Made by a program: the position numbers and the translations under genes | Part shown: one piece after another, positions 16,754 to 25,165 of the stretch | Position numbering within the stretch: the stretch's first letter is position 1 | Layout: each line of letters starts with the position of its first letter | Notes under the pieces: model-generated | What the model saw: only the letters and a program-made list of their open reading frames with translations | Told to the model about the DNA's origin: nothing | Databases searched by the model: none | DNA from: Oleiharenicola sp. | Lineage (GTDB): Bacteria; Verrucomicrobiota; Verrucomicrobiia; Opitutales; Opitutaceae | Length of the DNA stretch: 64,000 bases | Assembly: GCA_025363455.1 (NCBI GenBank) | Contig: JANYDW010000065.1 | Location: 62,001-126,000, forward strand | Direction: 5' to 3'

Positions 16754-17506
16754 CTACATGCCCTTCTTGACGAATTTCACCACGTCGTCCTTTTCATCTA
16801 TCGTGACGGATTTCGACTCCTTGGTGTTGGTTCCGATGTAGTCGGCCGTCGCGGAGGCGAGGATCGGGATGTATTTTCTCAGTTCCTGGCTCTTGTCCTC
16901 GGCCGACACGTTGACACTCCATACCTCGGCCGGCGCCTTGCCTTCGCTGTTCTCCTTGTTTTCGCGGGCCGACACCTTCAAGTATTTCTCGTAGACGATC
17001 AGGGGGACGATCTCTTCGTGCATCCCCGCGAACTCCGGCGTGCCGGGCACCACCACCCGCACGTCCTGCGTGACGGCCCGGTAGGTGCCGTCGGACTGCA
17101 GTTCCAAATGCGTCACCTGTCTGATTTCAACCCGGTCCTGGGTGTTCATCATGATCGGCGTGCTCACGGTCTCGAATTTCACCCGCGGCGCATCCATGCC
17201 GTAGTCGATGTCGATGACCACGTCGGCCGCCTCTGGCTTCGGGGCTTCATACATGCCCTTGCCCGAGAGTGCCGTTTTCACGTAATCTGATACTTCCTTG
17301 TAACGCAGGCTGGTTTCGTCGAGCCGGGGATTTTTGGAGTGGATGTAGTAAGATTGGGCCGGGGGCGTGGCTTCAGCCGTCTTTTCCTTGGGCTGGGAAA
17401 TCGCGTCGACCTGCACGGTGTAGGTGGCGGTGGTACAGCCGGTGACAAGTACGAGGGTGGCCAGAGTGGCGGCCACAGGAGTGTACTGCCCTAAGATGGA
17501 TTTCAT
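16754..17506 (-). CDS. Lipoprotein paralogue, proximal copy
   Basis: A 250-residue predicted lipoprotein starting MKSILGQYTPVAATLATLVLVTGC. ATG 17506 has GGAG about ten bases upstream, one of the few good ribosome-binding sites here, and was preferred to an upstream start whose product would begin with a Pro-rich tail. The mature domain matches the neighbour at 15980-16714 over nearly its whole length but has an insertion of about 15 residues around VRVVVPGTPEFAGMHEE. Tandem duplication explains the pair. The function is unknown; the neighbourhood suggests an envelope assembly. Confidence 0.82.
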   Translation of the reverse strand: MKSILGQYTPVAATLATLVLVTGCTTATYTVQVDAISQPKEKTAEATPPAQSYYIHSKNPRLDETSLRYKEVSDYVKTALSGKGMYEAPKPEAADVVIDIDYGMDAPRVKFETVSTPIMMNTQDRVEIRQVTHLELQSDGTYRAVTQDVRVVVPGTPEFAGMHEEIVPLIVYEKYLKVSARENKENSEGKAPAEVWSVNVSAEDKSQELRKYIPILASATADYIGTNTKESKSVTIDEKDDVVKFVKKGM

Positions 17507-17558
17507 GACCGGTCTCCGGGAGGGTGAAGGCGGGGATGGCGTACGGCCGGGGCGTGGC

Positions 17559-18200
17559 TTAGGGTCGGGTCCCGGTGGCAAGTGGCGCCGAGCCGGGGTT
17601 GTCTGCGGTTGCCTTGTCGGGAGCGGCGCCCTTCAGGCGGGCCAGCTCTTCCTCAAGCCGGGCGATTTCCGCCTCGGTCGTTAGCAGTTTTTCATTGGCG
17701 TCGTCCAAGGATTTCTTCTTGGCGAGGGCGGTGTTGCGTTCCTCGCGGAGTTTGGCCAGCCGGCCGGATGCGTTGTCCACCTTTGATTTCGCCTCATTCA
17801 GCTCCATGTCGGAGATCTGGAACCCTTGGGCGATGGCCAGCTCCTCATCGAGCTCGGCTTTGGCTTTGGCTTCTTCGCCCCGCTTCTTTGCCAATTCCTG
17901 CTGGTAGGCGCGCTCCTGGGCCAGCCGGTCCTGCTCCTTGCGCTCCTTGAGCTCCTGGGTGAGACCGACGATGCCACCAATGATGGTGCCGGCGGCGGCT
18001 CCGGCGAGCAAACCCTGGCCCGAGTTACCAGTCGCACCGCCCACGACGCCGCCAACCACCGCGCCGGTGGCGAGACCGGCACCGGCACCCGACATGGTTT
18101 TGGAAGGCGCGACCTGACAGCCGGTCAGACCGGCGAGGGAGAAGGCACTGGTGAGTTGAATGATCCAACAGACCCGACGGGAACAGAGGGAGTATCTCAT
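17559..18200 (-). CDS. Glycine-zipper lipoprotein with coiled-coil tail
   Basis: A 213-residue predicted lipoprotein whose lipobox is LAGLTGC (Cys near residue 28). Next comes a glycine-zipper segment (GAGAGLATGAVVGGVVGG and GAAAGTIIGGIVG), which can pack helices in membranes. From about residue 80 to 195 there is a long charged helix with heptad spacing, including REERNTALAKKKSLDDANEKL and EIARLEEELARL, so a coiled coil is likely. It leads the operon that includes the three paralogous lipoproteins. Such proteins can span or tether parts of the envelope. The start ATG 18200 is supported by the signal peptide. Confidence 0.83.
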   Translation of the reverse strand: MRYSLCSRRVCWIIQLTSAFSLAGLTGCQVAPSKTMSGAGAGLATGAVVGGVVGGATGNSGQGLLAGAAAGTIIGGIVGLTQELKERKEQDRLAQERAYQQELAKKRGEEAKAKAELDEELAIAQGFQISDMELNEAKSKVDNASGRLAKLREERNTALAKKKSLDDANEKLLTTEAEIARLEEELARLKGAAPDKATADNPGSAPLATGTRP

Positions 18201-18370
18201 GGTTGTAGACGCTATACTGTGACTTGAATTGTGCCCTTGAAATGCAGCTTAAGGTGAATCCGTTGATTATCAACTCGCCATTTTGATGTCGGTCCCCAGC
18301 TTCTCCCTCGTCAGGCACCCTCACCCCCTCCGATAGTCACGCGGCCCCCGCCGCCAACCATTGACGCAAT
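18201..18370. promoter_or_regulatory. Divergent promoter region between lipoprotein and channel operons
   Basis: The 170 bases separate two divergent operons and must hold both promoters. On the minus strand a -10-like TATAGC lies about 14 bases before the lipoprotein ATG. The stretch around 18255-18285 is AT-rich and could serve the plus-strand operon. No clear operator was found. Confidence 0.4.
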
Positions 18371-19237
18371 ATGCTTCCGAAAAAAGGGTTCCTTTCACTT
18401 GATTTTCTCGTCCCGAATCTCGCCTTGGTGGTCTCGTTGGTCAGCGTCGTGCTCTTGTACAAAACCACCGTGCGGCCCCGGGCCGCCGAATTGCTGCTTG
18501 AGAGCCGGGTCAAGGCCGCACAGTCCGCCGGCAAGCCGGCGTCCTTGGAGCAGCACCAGCGACCAGTCTTCCTCGTCATCAAGGACGAGGAGCCCATGTT
18601 CGAGATCACCTTCTGCTTCTGGGGCACGATGGTGCTGGCTTACAAGATGGCGCGAGTCACGCGCGAGCGCCGGCTGCTGAAGCATGATTTCATCCAAGTG
18701 CAGGAGGGAGAGCGGATCATCCCCGAGGATGCGCTTGACCGCTACAAGGAGCTGAAGGCTGTGATCGAGCGCACGCCGCAGTGGCGGGACCGCCTGCTGC
18801 CCGACTGCCTGCTGGCCGCCCTGCAGCGTTTTCACGCCAGCAACTCGATCCAGGACGCCGCCACCGCGGTGAAGGAACGCGCGGACATCGCCGCCGACTC
18901 GCTGGATTCCTCGCTGTCACTTATCCGCTACATCGCCTGGGCCATCCCGGCCATCGGCTTCGTCGGCACGGTGCGCGGCATCGGTCACGCGCTTTCCTTC
19001 GCCGAAGAGGCGATCAAGGGAAATCTCGGCGCCGTGACGCAAAACCTGGGGCTTGCTTTCAATTCCACATTTGTCGGCCTCATCCTTTGCGTTTTTCTGA
19101 TGTATTTGCTCCACATCGTACAATCCAGCCAGGAGGAGCTGATCATCGACATCCGTCATTATTGCCGCGACAAGCTCATCGATGTCATGAAAGTGCCGGC
19201 CCGGGAACGCGAAGAACTCCCCCTTTCGGTTGTCTAA
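18371..19237 (+). CDS. TolQ/ExbB/MotA-type proton channel protein
   Basis: A 288-residue inner-membrane protein. Hydrophobic segments lie at about residues 12-30, 74-92, 187-207 and 228-252. The third contains YIAWAIPAIGFVGTVRGIGHAL, matching the conserved helix of ExbB/TolQ/MotA where GTVxGI is the signature. The fourth contains LGLAFNSTFVGLILCVF, matching the other pore-lining helix. A cytoplasmic domain of about 95 residues separates segments two and three. Such channels form multimers around two copies of an ExbD/TolR/MotB partner and use proton flow to drive movement. The partners here are probably the two VWA proteins downstream. First gene of an operon with close spacing. Confidence 0.85.
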   Translation: MLPKKGFLSLDFLVPNLALVVSLVSVVLLYKTTVRPRAAELLLESRVKAAQSAGKPASLEQHQRPVFLVIKDEEPMFEITFCFWGTMVLAYKMARVTRERRLLKHDFIQVQEGERIIPEDALDRYKELKAVIERTPQWRDRLLPDCLLAALQRFHASNSIQDAATAVKERADIAADSLDSSLSLIRYIAWAIPAIGFVGTVRGIGHALSFAEEAIKGNLGAVTQNLGLAFNSTFVGLILCVFLMYLLHIVQSSQEELIIDIRHYCRDKLIDVMKVPAREREELPLSVV

Positions 19238-19241
19238 GAAC

Positions 19242-20744
19242 ATGACCGCCCTCGGCCTCGAATTGTGTGACGTCAGCTTGCAGGCTGCCGTGAACGATGG
19301 CGAGCAGTCGGTCCGTCCGCTGGAGGCCCCCGGCGGCTCCACGGCCCTGCTCAGCTGGCCGGCCTTTGTCGCACGCGAGGGGAAGGATTTCATCTATGGC
19401 CGCGCGGCCGAGGGCATCTGGCACGTGCAGCCGCGCAATGTCTGTCACAATTTTCTGGCCCACCTGTCGCGGGAGGCCTCGCCGCTGGCCCTCGACGGGA
19501 AATTCCTGTCGTATTCGCAGCTGGGTTATTTCTTCCTGCGCGATTACGGGAAGCAGTCCTTTGCCACCATGCCGGACAAGATCGTCCTCGCCGTGCCCGG
19601 CACCTTCCTGAAGGACTCCGCCACCGAGGACGAAAAGGTCGGGCTCCTGCTGGGCATGGCCCAGGAACTCAAGTGGCCGCTGGTCGGGGTGGTGGACATG
19701 GCCTGTGCCGCCCTGTGCGACCCGAGTCTGCCCGGGGCGCATGCGGCGTGGCCGATCATGGTCGTGGATGTCCACCTGGACAACGCCGAGATCACCCTTT
19801 TCCTGACCGACGGAAAGCTCAAGCGGGTGGATTTTCTCCAGCTGCCCCAGACCGGATTGGCGCAACTGCTGAAACAGGCCGTCACCGCGATGGGCAACCG
19901 TTTCCTCCGGCATACGGCCTTCGACATTCTCGCCGACGGGCGGTTGGAGCAGGCTTTTTACCGCCAGGTGAAGGATTTCGCCTTGGGTGGAGTGCCGGAA
20001 TTTCATTTTCAGATCAACACCGCCAAGCGGGCCTACGAGATGACCGCCACGCGCGAGCAGCTCCTGGCTGACGCCCAGCCCTTTGTCGCCGCGCTCGCGA
20101 CCGCCGTGGCCACGGTGTTGCGGAAACATTCTCTCGATCCCCATGCCTGCACCCTCGCCCTCACCGAGCGCAGCTCCGCGGTTCCGGGGCTGGAGCCGCG
20201 GTTCCGGCAGGCGGGATTCCATCATCTGCAGCGGCTGCCCCGAGCCGCGGCCGCATTGGGGGCCGCCCGCCTTGCCGCGGACCTGCCGGTGCCGACTGAT
20301 GTCTCGGACGTGCCCGTGCTGACCGGCGTGACCCTGGAGCAGGCCAACCTGCGGCGCGGGACCGTCTGGGAAATGCGACTGAAACGCGCCGTGATCCCCG
20401 GAGCCCGGCAGGTCCCAACGCATGTGATCATCGATGGTATCGGCCATCCCCTGCTCGGCAACGGTCTCGTGAAGATCGGTTCCCCGGGTCTCCCCAATCT
20501 CGACGTGACGCTGCCGGCGCCGTTCAGGGCCACCCCGGACTGTGTCGTGCTGCTGGTGCGGGATGCTGGAAGGCTCTGGCTGGACGAGGCCGGGGCCAGT
20601 GCCACCGGCACCGTTTTCCTGGATACCTCCAGCCGTCTACCGGTCGAAGCCGGCGATCGCATGATCGTGCGGGTAGGCGAAATCGGGACGGAACTGCTTT
20701 TTGCCACCTGCCGGTCGGGGCGCGACATCGGCGCCAACCTTTAA
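19242..20744 (+). CDS. Actin/Hsp70-fold ATPase-like protein
   Basis: A 500-residue soluble protein starting at ATG 19242, four bases after the upstream stop. Its layout follows the Hsp70/actin fold: a first strand-loop LGLELCDVSLQAAV (phosphate-1 position, with unusual residues), VVDMACAAL as connecting helix, VVDVHLDNAEITLFL at phosphate-2, and ALTERSSAVPGLEPRF where Hsp70 has the adenosine motif. Several of the usual Gly/Asp residues are altered, so ATP binding is uncertain. Residues beyond about 380 form a beta-rich domain ending with GDRMIVRVGEIGTELLFA. It may act as a cytoplasmic scaffold or switch for the neighbouring channel; that is inference. Confidence 0.7.
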   Translation: MTALGLELCDVSLQAAVNDGEQSVRPLEAPGGSTALLSWPAFVAREGKDFIYGRAAEGIWHVQPRNVCHNFLAHLSREASPLALDGKFLSYSQLGYFFLRDYGKQSFATMPDKIVLAVPGTFLKDSATEDEKVGLLLGMAQELKWPLVGVVDMACAALCDPSLPGAHAAWPIMVVDVHLDNAEITLFLTDGKLKRVDFLQLPQTGLAQLLKQAVTAMGNRFLRHTAFDILADGRLEQAFYRQVKDFALGGVPEFHFQINTAKRAYEMTATREQLLADAQPFVAALATAVATVLRKHSLDPHACTLALTERSSAVPGLEPRFRQAGFHHLQRLPRAAAALGAARLAADLPVPTDVSDVPVLTGVTLEQANLRRGTVWEMRLKRAVIPGARQVPTHVIIDGIGHPLLGNGLVKIGSPGLPNLDVTLPAPFRATPDCVVLLVRDAGRLWLDEAGASATGTVFLDTSSRLPVEAGDRMIVRVGEIGTELLFATCRSGRDIGANL

Positions 20745-20756
20745 GCCCGGCGCACC

Positions 20757-21830
20757 ATGTCCGGCGGTATCAGCAGCAGGCGGCGCGAGACGGAGGTGTT
20801 CAGCCTGGCCTTCCTCGACTGCATTTGCTGCGGCTTCGGCGCCGTGCTGCTGATCTTCATCCTCACCGTGAGCCAGCAGAAATCCCGCGATTCTGAGAGC
20901 CTGGAGCAGGTCGAGGAACGGGTCCGGCAATTGGCGGCCACCGTCACCGCCTCCCAAGCCGAGGTCGCCCAGTTGGAGCAGATGCTCGCCGCCTCGCAAA
21001 GTGCGCTCGACCAGCTCAAGACGCAGCAGACCGGCGATCAGGTCAATCTCACCAGCCGGCAGAAGGAAATGCTGTTGTTGCTCCAGCAGACCGGCGCCCT
21101 CAAGGACGCGCTCGACAACCTCCTCGGCAAAAAGAAAGCCCTGCCCACCGAGGACGTCCAGCCGCTACCCATCCCCAACGAGGATCGCCGGCAATACCTC
21201 ACCGGGGTCAAGTTCGAGGGCACACACGTGCTTTTTCTGGTGCGCGTGTCGGGCAGCATGCTCGGCGACACGATCGACGACGCGGTCGGCCTGCTGGATC
21301 AGCCTGAGTTCAAGCGCCGCGAATCACCCAAGTGGCAACGGGTGGTCAAATCCCTCGAGTGGATGCTCGCCAACCTGGGACCGGAGGCGAACTTCCAAAT
21401 CCTGCTCTTCAACGATGAAACCACGCCGCTACTGCCCTCCAAGGGCGATGCCTGGGTCGCTCGCTCCGACCGGCAGGGCCTGCAGGATGTCCTCACCAAG
21501 CTCCACACCATCGTGCCGGGCGGATCGGCCAACCTGGAGCGCGCCTTCACCCATGTGCGCTTCATGCAGACCCTGCCGGATTCCATCGTCCTCCTGACCG
21601 ACGGCCTGCCCACAACCAGCGATACTTCGCCGAACAACGGCAACACCGACGACATGACCCGGATACAATACATGCGGCATGCCGTGCGGCAACTGCCACC
21701 CCGCATCCCTGTCAGCACGATCCTCTTTCCGCTGGATGGCGACCCAGGCACCGCCGCGCTCTATTGGGAGCTGGCCATCGACACGCATGGCGCCCTCGTC
21801 AGCCCCTCCTCCAGCTGGCCCGACACATGA
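20757..21830 (+). CDS. VWA-domain protein with ExbD-like membrane anchor (degenerate MIDAS)
   Basis: A 357-residue protein. After a basic start, residues 14-37 form one membrane helix with FSLAFLDCICCGFGA. An Asp at the start of the helix recalls the proton-carrying Asp of ExbD/TolR/MotB anchors. A predicted coiled coil follows (about 45-130), then a periplasmic von Willebrand A domain from about 155. Its metal site reads LVRVSGSM: the usual first Asp of DxSxS is Arg, so metal binding may be lost, although LLTDGLP is present later. The gene lies 12 bases after the Hsp70-like gene and overlaps the next gene by four bases (ATGA), showing coupled translation. Confidence 0.85.
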   Translation: MSGGISSRRRETEVFSLAFLDCICCGFGAVLLIFILTVSQQKSRDSESLEQVEERVRQLAATVTASQAEVAQLEQMLAASQSALDQLKTQQTGDQVNLTSRQKEMLLLLQQTGALKDALDNLLGKKKALPTEDVQPLPIPNEDRRQYLTGVKFEGTHVLFLVRVSGSMLGDTIDDAVGLLDQPEFKRRESPKWQRVVKSLEWMLANLGPEANFQILLFNDETTPLLPSKGDAWVARSDRQGLQDVLTKLHTIVPGGSANLERAFTHVRFMQTLPDSIVLLTDGLPTTSDTSPNNGNTDDMTRIQYMRHAVRQLPPRIPVSTILFPLDGDPGTAALYWELAIDTHGALVSPSSSWPDT

Positions 21831-22840
21831 TCCGCCGCCGCCCCACCCAGATTTTCAGCCTGGCCTTCCTCGACTGCATTTGTTGCGGCTTCGGGGCCAT
21901 CATCCTGCTTTTTGTGCTGACAGTGGACAAACAGGACAAGGCCACCCAAGATGCCCGCGACAAACTGAAGGCCATCGCCGCGGGTTACGTCGCCAGCCTG
22001 GCCGAGCTGCAGCAGCGCAAGGGCGACCTCGCGAAGGGCAACAATGACGCCGCGAAACTCGTCCTCGATGTCCAGAAGATCGACGACAACCTGAAAGGTT
22101 TGCTCGATGACCTGATAAACAAAATCCAGTACGAGAAAAACGGGCAAAAGGCAATGGTTGCGGACATCGATGAACTGAAACGGGACATTGCCGCCCGGCA
22201 GAAAAAATCCGAACTCACCCTCAAGGATGTCAAGCCGTCCCCTCTTGGCCTGCCGGCGGGCAGCAACCACATTGCCTTCATCATCGATACCTCAGGCAGC
22301 ATGCGCGACGCCAACTCGGAGCGTATCTGGCCGATTGCCCTCAGGAAGTTTGAGGAAGTTCTCGATGCTTACCCGCAGGTCGATGGCCTGCAGTTCCTGG
22401 ATGCCGATGGCCGCTTTATTTTTGGCAGCCACATGGCGGAGCAAAAGTGGCTGCCCGACAACCAGGAAACCCGCAATGCCGTCAAGCATGCCCTCAATAA
22501 TTACGATGTTTACAGCAACAGCAATCCGGTGCCGGGCATCGTGCGGGCCTTGCGCACCCTCTACGACCCGAATGACGAGAAGATGACCATGACCATCTTC
22601 ATCTTGGGCGATGAATTCACTGGCACCGCCGATGCGGTGCTGAAGCGCCTGGATGAACTCAATCCGAAGGACAAGGACGGGAAGCGCAAGGTCGTGATCA
22701 GCGCCATCGGTTTTCCGACCTCGATCCAGATGGGTTTCTCCATGGGCAACACCGGCGTGAAGCTGGCCAACCTGATGCGCGAAATCACCTATCAGCACGG
22801 CGGGGCCTTCATCGCGCTGCATGCTCTGGATGAAGAGTGA
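21827..22840 (+). CDS. VWA-domain protein with ExbD-like membrane anchor (intact MIDAS)
   Basis: A 337-residue paralogue of the preceding protein, beginning MIRRRPTQIFSLAFLDCICC. The anchor motif FSLAFLDCICCGFGA is identical in both. A coiled coil spans about residues 45-125; the VWA domain from about 145 has the full metal site FIIDTSGSM and a later FILGDEFTG segment. The domain should face the periplasm and bind a protein or glycan in a metal-dependent way. The start at 21827 overlaps the previous stop. The pair probably forms a heterodimeric partner of the ExbB-like channel, a combination I do not recognise from named systems. Confidence 0.86.
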   Translation: MIRRRPTQIFSLAFLDCICCGFGAIILLFVLTVDKQDKATQDARDKLKAIAAGYVASLAELQQRKGDLAKGNNDAAKLVLDVQKIDDNLKGLLDDLINKIQYEKNGQKAMVADIDELKRDIAARQKKSELTLKDVKPSPLGLPAGSNHIAFIIDTSGSMRDANSERIWPIALRKFEEVLDAYPQVDGLQFLDADGRFIFGSHMAEQKWLPDNQETRNAVKHALNNYDVYSNSNPVPGIVRALRTLYDPNDEKMTMTIFILGDEFTGTADAVLKRLDELNPKDKDGKRKVVISAIGFPTSIQMGFSMGNTGVKLANLMREITYQHGGAFIALHALDEE

Positions 22841-22843
22841 TTG

Positions 22844-24367
22844 CTAGAGCCCGAGAATCCACTTGAGCAGCTGCACGATGTTCATGCTGCCGCCCTGCTG
22901 CTGTTGTTGTTGCTGCTGCTGCGGCTGGCCTTGGCCACCGCCGCCACTCTGGCTGCTTTGCGATTGGCTGCTGCTCTGACTGGATTGGCTCTGCTGGCTG
23001 CTCTGGCTGTTGGATTGTGATTGGCTGCTGCTGCCACTCTGGCTGCTGCTTTGACTTCTGCTTTGCTGCTGCTGCTGGCCGGGGGACATGAGCTGTTCAC
23101 CCTGGGGGTCTCCCTGTTGACCAGGTTGTCCCTGCTGACCCTGGCTTGACTGCTGGCTCTGCTGCCCTTGCTGCCCTTGCTGACCCTGCTGACCCTGGCT
23201 TCCTTGCATCCGGCTGTTCCTCTGCTGCCGCATGTTTTGCTGGCTCTGCTGCCCTTGCTGGCCGCTACTTCCCTGCCCTTGCTGGCCTTGCTGGTCACTG
23301 CTCGTTTGCTCTTGCTGGCCCTGTTGACTGCCACTTTGGGACCGCTGGCCCTGCTTGCCGCTTTTGCCGTCCTGACCACCTTGCTGTCCGTCCTGCTCGC
23401 TGTCACCGCCCACTTGAACACCTTGTTCGGTTGCACCGCTGCGAATTGCGGCCCCCTTGGCCCTCATCGCCTGGGCCATGCCGGGTGAAAGGACCTTTTG
23501 TTCGCGATCGGGGACGCCGTCGCCATCCATGTCGTCGTCCTGTGAATTTGGGACTCCATCACCGTCCATGTCGGAATCCTGCGCGTTGGGGATGCCGTCG
23601 CCATCAATGTCGTTGTCGCGGTGATTGGGGACGCCGTTGCCGTTGGTGTCCATGGTGCCACCCCGTTCCGTCCCATCCGCGTTCGTCCCGTCCTGGCCCG
23701 TGCCACCGGCGCCACGATCCCCCCCGTGCCAGACTTTGCCAGCCTTGGCCATGGCCTCGGCCATGCCCGGCGAAAGGACGGCTTGCTCGGTGTCGATGAT
23801 ACCGTCGCCGTCCATGTCATCGTCCTGCGCGTTGGGAATACCGTCGCCGTCCATGTCATCGTCCTGCGCGTTGGGAATGCCGTCTCCGTCAATGTCGTTG
23901 TCGCGGTGGTTGGAAATGCCGTTGCCGTTGGTGTCGACCTGGCCACCCGGCTCCCCGCCCTTGCCTTCAAAGGCTGAGTTGCCGCCGCCCTTGCCATAGA
24001 CGCCGGAAAAGGTGAACTTCACGATGTCCACGGTGCTGGTGGAAAGCGCGGGTCGTTTCTTGATGACCTCATCCCGCACGGTCTCGAGCTCCCAGCTTTT
24101 TTGATTGGCCGCCTCCCGGTCGGGCAGCGGGCCGAACATATAGGTCAGATTTTCGTGGCGATACCGGACATACCAACCTTCATCAGAGATGCCGAGGCCG
24201 GTGATGTTGATGCCTGCATACTGTGTCTTATAATCGTCGTAAGACAGGTGCTCCAATTCCGAGATGGCCTCCACGGGATAGATCAAGGTCATGCCCCGCA
24301 GCAGGGAGGCGAAGCCGAGCAGCAGGCCGGTGATCAGGGGTTTTCTCACAGCCGGTGGGATGATCAC
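22844..24367 (-). CDS. Exported protein with thrombospondin type 3 repeats and Gln/Ser/Gly-rich tail
   Basis: A 507-residue protein with a signal peptide (RKPLITGLLLGFASLLRG). Residues about 30-140 form a globular domain. Two blocks of about 63 residues follow, each with tandem calcium-binding repeats of the DxDGDGxxNxxD type (for example DIDGDGIPNAQDDDMDGDG) and each ending VLSPGMAxAM. The last 190 or so residues are almost only Gln, Ser and Gly, and the chain ends with a hydrophobic peptide NIVQLLKWILGL. Such proteins are usually surface or matrix components that stiffen with calcium. It is the last gene of a minus-strand operon and meets the VWA gene tail to tail with three bases between. 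Confidence 0.8.
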   Translation of the reverse strand: MIIPPAVRKPLITGLLLGFASLLRGMTLIYPVEAISELEHLSYDDYKTQYAGINITGLGISDEGWYVRYRHENLTYMFGPLPDREAANQKSWELETVRDEVIKKRPALSTSTVDIVKFTFSGVYGKGGGNSAFEGKGGEPGGQVDTNGNGISNHRDNDIDGDGIPNAQDDDMDGDGIPNAQDDDMDGDGIIDTEQAVLSPGMAEAMAKAGKVWHGGDRGAGGTGQDGTNADGTERGGTMDTNGNGVPNHRDNDIDGDGIPNAQDSDMDGDGVPNSQDDDMDGDGVPDREQKVLSPGMAQAMRAKGAAIRSGATEQGVQVGGDSEQDGQQGGQDGKSGKQGQRSQSGSQQGQQEQTSSDQQGQQGQGSSGQQGQQSQQNMRQQRNSRMQGSQGQQGQQGQQGQQSQQSSQGQQGQPGQQGDPQGEQLMSPGQQQQQSRSQSSSQSGSSSQSQSNSQSSQQSQSSQSSSQSQSSQSGGGGQGQPQQQQQQQQQGGSMNIVQLLKWILGL

Positions 24368-24370
24368 GGG

Positions 24371-25159
24371 TTAAAGTCCCTTGGGGATGACTTTCCCTTT
24401 TTCGACGCCCTTGTTCTGATTGGTGGATCCCGTGCTGCCATTGCCGTTCGGCATGGGGCGGTTGCTACCCTGGGTGCCGCCCGGGGCGGCCTCACGACCG
24501 ATCACATCCTTGTCGGATTCGGGCAAGGGCTCAATTCGCAGCTCGGCGGATCCGATCTTGCTGACCGAGGGTTTCGACTGTGGGCCTTGCATGGAGTTTT
24601 GTGCGGCAGATGCAGCGCTCCCCTGCAAATTAGACGAGGACACGCCCTCAGCTTTGCCGGCCGGTCCCCCGCCACCGGACTTCCCTGATTCGCTCATCGG
24701 CTTGCTTTGGTCAAGGGCCCCGCCCACCGCTCCGGCCGAGCCGGATTTTTCCGAACTCGCGCCGCCGCCGCTGGCTCCTTCTTTGCCGGCTGCCGCGGCC
24801 GATTCCGCGCCACCACCGCCGCTGGCCGCGCTTGGCGCGCCTGAAGCTCCGCCGGAGGAGGCGGACTTGGGCGGAGTGTCTTGGCTGCCTCCGGGTTGGC
24901 CCGGGTTGCCGCCCACTTTGGATTTGTCCTGAGGCTCATTACTCCCCGGCATTTCGAACTCCCCCATCATGCCAGTTTCCGGGCGGTTTTCCTTGTCGAA
25001 CTTGGTACCGTCAAAAAGATCGGGATCGGGTCCGGCCGACCGGGCCTCTTTGCCTTGTCCAGCCCGCGAAGCAGGGCTGGTCGGGCGAGCAGATGGGTTG
25101 GACTGAGCCATCGCGGCTATGGCCAGCAAGGTGAAGAGCAGGCTAAGTCCGGGCTTCAT
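24371..25159 (-). CDS. Exported Gly/Ser/Ala-rich low-complexity protein
   Basis: A 262-residue protein starting MKPGLSLLFTLLAIAAMAQS, a clear signal peptide cleaved after AMA. The mature chain is mostly Gly, Ser, Ala, Pro and Lys with no hydrophobic core, so it is probably disordered. An acidic segment (PDPDLFDGTKFDKENRPET) and a short structured-looking stretch near SKIGSAELRIEPLPESDKDV are the only distinctive parts. It lies three bases from the next gene (stop 24371, next start 24367), so the two are coupled. Low complexity prevents family assignment; a filler or linker role in an extracellular assembly is a guess. Confidence 0.75.
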   Translation of the reverse strand: MKPGLSLLFTLLAIAAMAQSNPSARPTSPASRAGQGKEARSAGPDPDLFDGTKFDKENRPETGMMGEFEMPGSNEPQDKSKVGGNPGQPGGSQDTPPKSASSGGASGAPSAASGGGGAESAAAAGKEGASGGGASSEKSGSAGAVGGALDQSKPMSESGKSGGGGPAGKAEGVSSSNLQGSAASAAQNSMQGPQSKPSVSKIGSAELRIEPLPESDKDVIGREAAPGGTQGSNRPMPNGNGSTGSTNQNKGVEKGKVIPKGL

Positions 25160-25165
25160 GGGTGA

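Noticed and set aside
1-19237. Zorya-type defence system from the SNF2 helicase plus the MotA/TolQ-like channel
   Set aside because: The two genes are more than 15 kb apart, unrelated genes lie between them, and no OmpA/MotB-like ZorB or other Zorya gene is present.
22890-23350. CRISPR-like or satellite repeats
   Set aside because: The repetitive DNA is the Gln/Ser/Gly-rich coding tail of the minus-strand protein; there are no constant repeats with unique spacers.
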